A DNA stretch of 64,000 nt from Paguma larvata (taxonomy: Eukaryota > Chordata > Mammalia > Carnivora > Viverridae): NCBI GenBank assembly GCA_030068075.1, contig CM057824.1, positions 129,632,414 to 129,696,413 on the forward strand, read 5' to 3'. The position numbers and the translations under genes are program-made. Shown one piece after another: positions 57,437 through 64,000 of the stretch. Under the pieces are notes generated by a model. That model saw only the letters and a list, made by a program, of their open reading frames with translations, searched no databases and had not been told where the DNA came from. Numbering within the stretch: position 1 is the stretch's first letter; every line of letters begins with the position of its first letter.

Positions 57437-57567
57437 TGTGTATATATATTACATATATATATATATATATGTGTATATATATGCATAAATGAAATATATA
57501 AATATATAGCATGTAAATATAAAATATATATTTATAAAAATATTAAATATATATTATATATATATAA
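57437..57567. repeat. (TA)n-rich microsatellite tract
   Basis: About 130 bases of TATATA, TGTATA and AAATATATA-type repeats, inside or just ahead of an old L1 3' end. Confidence 0.88.
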
Positions 57568-57930
57568 TACAAGAAGTAAAATTGTGGTTACCAGAGTCTG
57601 GATTTGGGGGTGGGAGTTGGGAAAATAAAAGAGTAGGAGAAGCTATTGATCAAAGGTACGAGCTTTCAGTAATAAGGTAAAATCACTCTGGAAACCTAAA
57701 GTACAGAATGGTAACTGTAGTTGATTATAATGTATCATATACTTGAAATTTGGTAGGACAGTAACTCTCAAGGGTTCTCTCACCAAAAAAAGGTAATTAT
57801 GGGAGGATGGGTGTTACTTAGATGGATTGTGATCATTGTTACACAATATGGACATATCTCAAAATAATATGTTGTGCACCTTAAGTATATATTTTTATTT
57901 ATCAAAAATAAATAAGTAAAATATTAAAAA
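57568..57930 (+). mobile_element. old L1 (L1M-type) 3' end
   Basis: GTAAAATTGTGGTTACCAGAGTCTGG, AATGGTAACTGTAGTTGATTATAATG, TGTATCATATACTTGAAATTTG, TTCTCTCACCAAAAAAAGGTAATTATG, AATATGTTGTGCACCTTAAGTATATA are the classic L1M 3' UTR blocks in plus orientation. Ends in an A/T-rich tail. Confidence 0.82.
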
Positions 57931-59330
57931 AACCTTTTTAAGTGGCGGTGGGGATGATAAGTTTTCTGAAATGGGCACTAAGTAACTAACATTTTTGTTG
58001 TTGTGGTTGGAATTACATCTGCCAATATGAGAATCTTTGAATATAAATATAAGAAAATAAAAAAATTATTTTCCTCCAAATGAATAAAATATATTTTGGA
58101 TCTAATTTCACATTAGGGATGTATAAAGAAAACAACAAATTATTTTTGCTAAAATAAAATGTCTAGAAAGAAGTTGAAAATTAATGTGACCCAGCCTAAT
58201 AGGTAACTTAATACCTAGTAGTGTGTTTCCATTTTCGCATATGTATTTGCGCTGTATTGTGTAAACCTGGCATTGTAACGTACAGCAGATCATTGTGATT
58301 AGCATGCACACTGCACCTCAGAATCTAACAGACTGTGGTTGTTCTCTGCACCTTGTCACCGCAAGGTGTAATGTTTGATAAACATGGTGTCCTCCTGGGA
58401 GCTTGCAAGAGGAACTGTCTTGACCAGTGCACTGGCTTTTGTCTGTATTTCCTACTTATCACCTCTGTCATACTCTTAAATTCAAAAGAAGAGTAATTAT
58501 TTCTCCCGAGACTCGAATGAGATGAAAATGTTGCTGCATTGCTGAAATAAAATAACCCCCCCCCCGCCCTTCATTTGCCTTTACACTGAGCTTCTTTCCT
58601 TTTCTGAATTTTCCATTCTCATTTCCTGCACGAGGTCTATTCACTGACTTTCTTACCATCTGTTACACATCTTGTTTCTACTAGAGATAACTTAAAAATA
58701 TTCAAAGCCAATAATTTCTATATTTCCCTTCCAATTCTTTTTTCCTTTTTTCTTTTCTTTCTAATGTCCATATTCGTCGAAAAAATCAGTCAGTCACAGA
58801 GCCATTTCACATAGAACTTTTCTTTTTTTTTTTAATTTTAAAGAAAGGAAAAAAACATTTCTGGAGGTTCTATTTGTAAACTCTGAGTTACATTTTAATT
58901 CAGTGGCTCCAATTTCACTGAAGCATGCATTGCATGAAATTCTTTGTTACTTTCTAGTACCGAATCTAGGAAAATTTAGCTGCTCAGATTTTTTTTTTTT
59001 TTAGTTAAAACTCTAACTTGTTAAACATTCCCAAATCTTTCCCTTGCACCAACCTCAGCATTCATTATTGGCATGAGGGATGACATGCAACTTCCAGACT
59101 GAAAAGTTCAGCGTGCCAGCCTCTCAGGGCACTGCTGTCTATGGCCATTATGCATATCATGAGGATACTTAGAGGGCCAAATTCTTCCAATGTTAGTGAG
59201 GCACTTCTAATAGACTTCTATCAACCTCTGTGAACTGGGACTCTTGGAATTCTTAATCTTTACTAACCCTAGCTATCTATTTAATGTTTTAATTTATTTT
59301 ATATTTTGTAAGTTGGGAGAATGATGATAT
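57931..59330. other. unassigned DNA
   Basis: No gene or repeat recognised. Notable small items: a C10 run (58556-58565) and a 7-bp-stem hairpin CACCTTG...CAAGGTG (58349-58368). Confidence 0.5.
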
Positions 59331-59342
59331 TGAAACACTTTT

Positions 59343-59562
59343 TTTAATTTTGTTTTATATTTTTATTTATTTTTGAGAGCAGGAGAGACAAAGCATGAGT
59401 GGGGGAGGGTCAGAGAGAGAGAGGGAGACACAGAATCTGAAACAGGCTCCAGGCTCTGAGCTGTCAGCACAGAGCCCAACGCAGGGCTCGAACTCACAGA
59501 CTGTGAGATCATGACCTGAGCCGAAGTCAGACACTTAACTGACTAAACCACCCAGGTGCCCC
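59343..59562 (-). mobile_element. CAN-type SINE, well preserved
   Basis: Head GGGGCACCTGGGTGGTTTAG and B box GTTCGAGCC intact on the minus strand, with full body. Duplication TGAAACACTTTT (59331-59342) against TGAAGCACTTTT (59563-59574). Confidence 0.93.
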
Positions 59563-59574
59563 TGAAGCACTTTT

Positions 59575-59793
59575 ATTAGCAAGCAAAGGAAACATTAGTA
59601 TAAGTTTGTTAAAATTTATTGAACCTTTTCTTTTAAACCACAATTTAATTATGTTTTAAATTTCTTATGTCTGAAGTGTTTTCTTTATATTGCATCTTGA
59701 GGGAATAAGGATGTATTTTAAAGATATACATAGGGGCAAATTTTATTTTGATTTGAAGTGACAAACTGTAAAAATGTGTGTAAAGTCTGGCAC

Positions 59794-59838
<45 letters not shown>

Positions 59839-60162
59839 ATACATATACATACATATTCACATACTTCACATACCCTGGGGTCATTAAGACATTCAGCAAT
59901 TCACTAACGATCTGAATAAGTTATATTACTAAAAATAATATTTGGTATTTCAATTTAATTTTTTTCTATATTTGAATATACTCTCAAATCAATGTGTATG
60001 CATTTGGAAAAATACATTCAGAATTCAACCGCTTCTTACTATCTTCATGGCCATGACCTTGATTTGAGTCACTATCACCTAGCACATGTTTAGAGATAAT
60101 TGTATGAATGTTCTCCCTAATTCTTCCCTTATTTCTGTACAGTCCCAAAATAATGATATCTT
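59575..60162. other. unassigned DNA with a (GT)n microsatellite
   Basis: Apart from the microsatellite at 59802-59836, followed by a short TACA patch, nothing is recognised. Confidence 0.55.
59802..59836. repeat. (TG)17 microsatellite
   Basis: Uninterrupted TG, preceded by TATATATA. Confidence 0.95.
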
Positions 60163-60427
60163 TAAAATGCTCCTTTGGGGGTGCCTGGTGGCACATTCAG
60201 TTAAGCGTCTGACTTCAGCTTAGGTCATGATCTCGCCGTCTGTGAGTTCGAGCCCTGCATTGGGCTCTGTACTGACAGCTCAGAGCCTGGAGCGTTCTTC
60301 AGATTCTGTGTCTCCCTCTCTCTCTGCCCTTCCCCACTTACACTCTGTCTCTCTCTGCCTTTCCCAAAAATGAATGAACATTAAAAAAAATTAATTTTTT
60401 TAAATAATAAAATAAAATGCTCCTTTG
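60163..60427 (+). mobile_element. young CAN-type SINE with perfect 15-bp duplication
   Basis: SINE body 60178-60412. Head GGGTGCCTGGTGGCACATTCAG, intact B box GTTCGAGCC (60246-60254), body GTACTGACAGCTCAGAGCC, full CT region and A-rich tail. TAAAATGCTCCTTTG stands unchanged at 60163-60177 and 60413-60427, included in the span. The insertion is at the 5' side of an L2 fragment. Pol III competence is possible, though the A box is slightly damaged. Confidence 0.95.
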
Positions 60428-60885
60428 TCCTAAACCATCCAGTGGCTTCCATTTCACATCCCCCTAATCTTTCTCTCTGCTCCAACCATACTAGCCTCCT
60501 TGTTGTTTCCCTCAAAATTCCAGCATGTTTCTTCCTTAAGATCATTGTCCAAAATGCTTTTTCACCGTATAAGTACTTGGATGACTTGTTTCTCTTTATT
60601 CAATTTTTGTTTAAATTTACATCTTATTGAGTTTTGCCCTGAACACTCTGTTTAACATCAAACTATCCTTCACTATACTCCTATTGCCTTCCCATTTTGG
60701 TTGTTCTCCCCTATAATAATTAATTTGCTTGTTTTGTTTATTTGTCATTAACTGTCTCTCCACCATACAGGGAAACTCCAAGAGGCAGAAGCCTTTGTTT
60801 TGTTCGCTTATGTATCCCAACTGCTGAGAACACTGCCTGGTAGAGGGTAGGAGGTTTACATATATTTGGTAAGTGATTGTATCTG
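60428..60885 (+). mobile_element. L2 LINE 3'-end fragment
   Basis: CATCCAGTGGCTTCCATTTCAC, CTCTGCTCCAACCATACTAGCC, CTCCACCATACAGGGAAACTCC, AAGAGGCAGAAGCC, TTGTTTTGTTCGCTTATGTATCCC and AGAACACTGCCTGG follow the L2 3' part nearly to its end. Among the better preserved old repeats in the window. Confidence 0.82.
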
Positions 60886-62515
60886 TGTGTTACATTTGGG
60901 GCAGCACTTACTTCAAAATATTAAGCTGTTTTTCTCTTTGTTTCTCCCACTTTTTTCTCTCACTGATACATCAAGGGCTCTTTTTTCCTTGCCTTTAATT
61001 CACCATGAATAAGAAACAAAGATATTAAGAGATACATAAGGCTGAATGTTCTCTTGTAGGAAACCAGGTGAGACTAGTATTATACAAAAGTAGAATGAAA
61101 ATGGAAAAACCTTAACAAATGTGAGGAAGAAGATGAAATGGAAGGTCAAGGGTGAGAAGCTACCATCAGAGTTGACCAGGGAGCAGAGGACAGAAAGCTT
61201 GTTGTGCAAGCTGTTTTCGGGTGTGCAGTGAACTCCTTCAAGTTGGTATTTGCGACAACCTAAACTTCATCCACTACTGTCCTGAAAGGAAATATGGTTC
61301 TTGAATATTCATGATTGACATTGAGATTTGAAGCAAGAAAACTTCCTCTACTCTCTTCCTCTAACTCACCCAAACAAGAAGATGGGAATTCCATAGTATG
61401 AAACAAAAGACCCACCACCACAGTTACGTGATTTAATCCCTATTATCTTTAACTGTCAAGAGCATACTATGCTATCATTAGACTTACCTAGGGAAGATGG
61501 AGGATCTACAAGTATAAAACATACCTAAAATCGTGAAACTGGTGACAGAAAAAGCAAGTCACATGGTTGGAGGAGAAAAATAATTGTCATATAAGAATCC
61601 AATAGGAAATATATCATATAGTTATTACGAGAAACTATTTCTGGTTATCTTCATATGCCCGTGAATGTGTTCATTTAGTGAACTATAGAACATACAAGTA
61701 TCAAATGTTGATCTATGGTTATAAAAAGACTAGATATAGAGACCTCTCATGAAAAGATAAAACTAGTTTTCCTTATCTAAAAATACTAAAGATGTGAAAG
61801 GAAGTACCACAAACAAAACAATGGATTGATAATATCTCCTAGGATGTAAAGGAGTCATGTGTCTAGATCAATTTCAAAAGTTGGATACACAGTTAAAAGA
61901 TGGTAACCCCCAAATGAGTGAAGGTCACGTCAAACATAATGGACATTCAACTGCCCCTCTCCAAACCAGAATTTAAAGTTGGTTTACTTACACACTTGCC
62001 AAATTGGATATGTTTTTGATTTTTCACATCTGAGTTAGAGGTATCCTATCAAGCTCGGTGTATTCAGGGTGCAGCATGACTACAGAGGATTTGATGAGAT
62101 GAGTTTCCTCAGGCATGTAAACCTATGTGTACCTCTATCACCATCAAGTGAACCCGCATCTTTCAAATACTTTTCTGAAATTAGAAGTGCAGAACTGAAC
62201 CAAGAACAGGATGATAACCATTCTATGAGACACTTAGATGGGCTGTTAGGGTCCATCTTGAGGCTAAAACTCATGCAGCAGTGTTCCAAAAGCTATTTAT
62301 TGCCTCTCGCTATTAAAATCACGAGATTTAATCACAGGTTATTAACACTTGAGATAACGCTCTTAACCAATATATTACACTTCCTCTCTCAGTTGATTAA
62401 AATATTTTCCCCTCAAGCACACCTGCCTCGTAGGTCTGTGGACCAGTGATTTAGGAACCTGCAGCACAAGGAAGGGTTTTTCTCTCTCAGAATGTCTTAT
62501 GCCTTCATATATACA
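60886..62515. other. 1.6 kb of unassigned DNA
   Basis: No repeat named. The plus-strand frame at 62069-62449 (126 codons) is the longest non-L1 frame here apart from a few repeat-linked ones. It has no domain, no signal and no exon borders I can support. Confidence 0.45.
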
Positions 62516-62525
62516 GTGTGTGTGT

Positions 62526-62571
<46 letters not shown>
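62516..62571. repeat. (TG)n microsatellite, one interruption
   Basis: About 28 TG units with a single TA at 62529-62530; the longest dinucleotide repeat in the window. Confidence 0.95.
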
Positions 62572-62573
<2 letters not shown>

Positions 62574-62657
62574 ATATAATTGTACCTAGAATAGCTGCAG
62601 GATTGCATTTATTGTAACAGTCTTTGAAAAGAAATGATGAAAATAAGAAATTTTATT

Positions 62658-62906
62658 AATAGAGAATGATTACAGGGGCACCTGGGTGGCTCAGTCAGTT
62701 AAACATCCATCCACTTTGGCTCAGGTCATGATCTCACAGTTCGTGGGTTCAATCAAGCCCTATGTCAGGTTCTGTGCTGAAGAGTCTGGAGCCTGCTTCA
62801 GATTCTATGTCTCCCTTTCTCTATGTCCCTCCCCTGCTTACACTCTGTCTCTCTCTCTCTCAAAAAAATAAACATTGAAAAAAATTTTTAATAGGGAATG
62901 ATTACA
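62658..62906 (+). mobile_element. CAN-type SINE
   Basis: SINE body about 62675-62889, with head GGGGCACCTGGGTGGCTCAG, GGCTCAGGTCATGATCTCAC, a body with a few base changes and an AATAAACATTGAAAAAA tail. Duplication AATAGAGAATGATTACA (62658-62674) against AATAGGGAATGATTACA (62890-62906), 16 of 17, included in the span. Confidence 0.93.
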
Positions 62907-63433
62907 TATGTTATATTCCATTCATATTGTGTATTATGATTCATCAATTAAAAATATTTAGCTATATTGATATCTACTATATAATATGGATCTATATATA
63001 TGCATGTGTAAGTTGATATGCTTATGTATGTACACATGCATAATTGTAAACACATATGTGTGTGGGTATATATAAGTATATGTGTAGTCTTGGAGAAAGA
63101 TATGAGTTTACGGCCACCAGTCTTACTAAATTGTTTGTTCTGTATATGCATGAGGTGGGGGATTATAGTAGGGCTCAGTAAAGGCTGTATAAAAATTAAC
63201 TTTTACTTCATTAGAGTTTGGATTTTAGTAATTTATTATATATATTAATACTAATAGGATTAATACTATATTAATGCCATTTAATAGGATGGTGATACTA
63301 TTAAGAATTTTTTATAATGATTAATAATATACATAAATGTATTAGAAAATACTTGATTCCCAATTTGCTAAAGCTATTTCGCTTATCAAACATTCATTAA
63401 AGTAGCCAAAATAAATAATTGCAAATGAATAAT
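62907..63433. other. unassigned AT-rich DNA
   Basis: TATG/TATA-rich patches at 62980-63085. Nothing else recognised. Confidence 0.5.
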
Positions 63434-64000
63434 TGCCAGGGTCCTAGGGGTCCACGAAGGACGGACAGTCAGGCAAAATGAAGTGAGAGAGCCATGAGAG
63501 AGATGGAGTCTGATGACCAAACAGGCAGCCCTGGCAATTCTGACATCTCCGACCTGCTAGTCTCAGTGTCTTTATTTTTAAAGGTAGCATGTTACATTAC
63601 AACAAAGAGTGACATTCCATAGTTTGATCTCTTTAACAATAATCATTTTTACCAGCAAGGTGGCAACTTCCTTAATCCTGTATGTTGGTTTCAGAATAAT
63701 TAACATATAAATTTAGGGTGGGGGGAAAGAACAGGAAGTTACCTAGGCCTGCCTATGTTAATTATCTGTAGATAGATTAGGAGACATTCTATTCATAATC
63801 TTTAACCATAATGTGGGAGGTAGAGACATGATCTCTAAGTTCTTTTCCTTTATGAGTGAGCCTATATTGTAAGGGCTCATGTTTATCTGTTCTTTATACA
63901 AACAGCAGTTTCTGTAAAAGTATTTTGTTATTGCCTTTTTATTATAAAGTACCGTGGGGATGGGAATAGCAAAAGGATTCATGAAATGTTAACCTCAGGA
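63434..64000 (-). mobile_element. possible endogenous-retrovirus LTR, running off the window
   Basis: The plus strand opens TGCCAGGGTCC, so on the minus strand the element would end GGACCCTGGCA, with the CA end of a retroviral LTR. About 130 bases upstream in that sense lies AATAAAGACACTGAGACTAG (AATAAA at 63576-63571), giving the layout of an R-U5 end. The base composition changes at this border, with more C and G than the AT-rich left flank. No coding sequence and no second end in view, so family and class are unknown. Confidence 0.4.

Noticed and set aside
58349..58368. CACCTTG/CAAGGTG hairpin as a terminator or small RNA
   Set aside because: Only 7 bp, no T run of a terminator kind and no expected role in a mammalian genome; likely chance.
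62069..62449. 126-codon plus-strand frame as a possible gene
   Set aside because: No domain, no splice or promoter context, and length within what chance gives in 64 kb.

Overview
The window reads as non-coding mammalian DNA from a carnivore, most likely a cat (Felidae). About two dozen tRNA-derived CAN-type SINEs carry the head GGGGCGCCTGGGTGGCTCAG and the felid-type body with GTGCTGACAGCTCAGAGCC, a pyrimidine-rich 3' part and an A-rich tail. There is also a young carnivore L1. I found no host protein-coding exon, rRNA, true tRNA, CRISPR array or any bacterial-type feature. The species call comes from recalled repeat consensus sequences, not from a search.

The main feature is a full-length L1 retrotransposon on the minus strand (about 5726-11415), bounded by a perfect 15-bp target-site duplication (5711-5725 and 11416-11430). 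In sense order it has a short GC-rich 5' UTR, an intact ORF1 (coiled coil, RRM, C-terminal domain), an ATGA stop/start overlap, ORF2 (endonuclease, reverse transcriptase, Cys-rich C-terminus), a G-tract-rich 3' UTR and a long patterned A-rich tail. All endonuclease catalytic residues, the FADD box and the CCHC motif are present. One extra A in an A7 run (8769-8775) puts endonuclease and reverse transcriptase in different frames. A second copy of the same L1 type, cut down to its last ~380 bases, lies at 44518-44901 with a perfect 14-bp duplication.

The rest is a layered repeat landscape. 1-5.7 kb: MaLR-type LTR, MIR, L2, an old L1 split by a SINE, two more SINEs. 11.4-19.2 kb: mostly unassigned AT-rich DNA with two SINEs and two notable inverted repeats. 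19.2-23.3 kb: two old L1 3' ends, SINEs, MIR pieces. 23.3-31.9 kb: SINEs, microsatellites, a faint old L1. 32.5-33.3 kb: an MLT1-like LTR split by a SINE. 35.4-38.6 kb: an old L1 containing a tail-less SINE, a full SINE, a short carnivore L1 3' end and an LTR-like insert. 38.7-42.3 kb: SINE cluster plus MIR and L2. 45.2-45.7 kb: ancient L1 split by a SINE. 48.9-52.1 kb: HAL1/L1M-like element with a large internal gap and two SINEs. 56-61 kb: L2, an old plus-strand L1 3' end, microsatellites, SINEs. 62.5-64 kb: microsatellite, SINE, and an LTR-like element running off the window.

The L1 supplies the enzymes (target-primed reverse transcription) that mobilise the SINEs; the many 9-17 bp duplications are the record of that. 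Apart from the two L1 proteins I see no gene system. The most unusual observations are the one-base ORF2 frameshift in an otherwise intact L1, its SINE-like tail end, a tail-less SINE with a clean duplication, head-to-head SINE pairs and several perfect palindromes in otherwise blank sequence.
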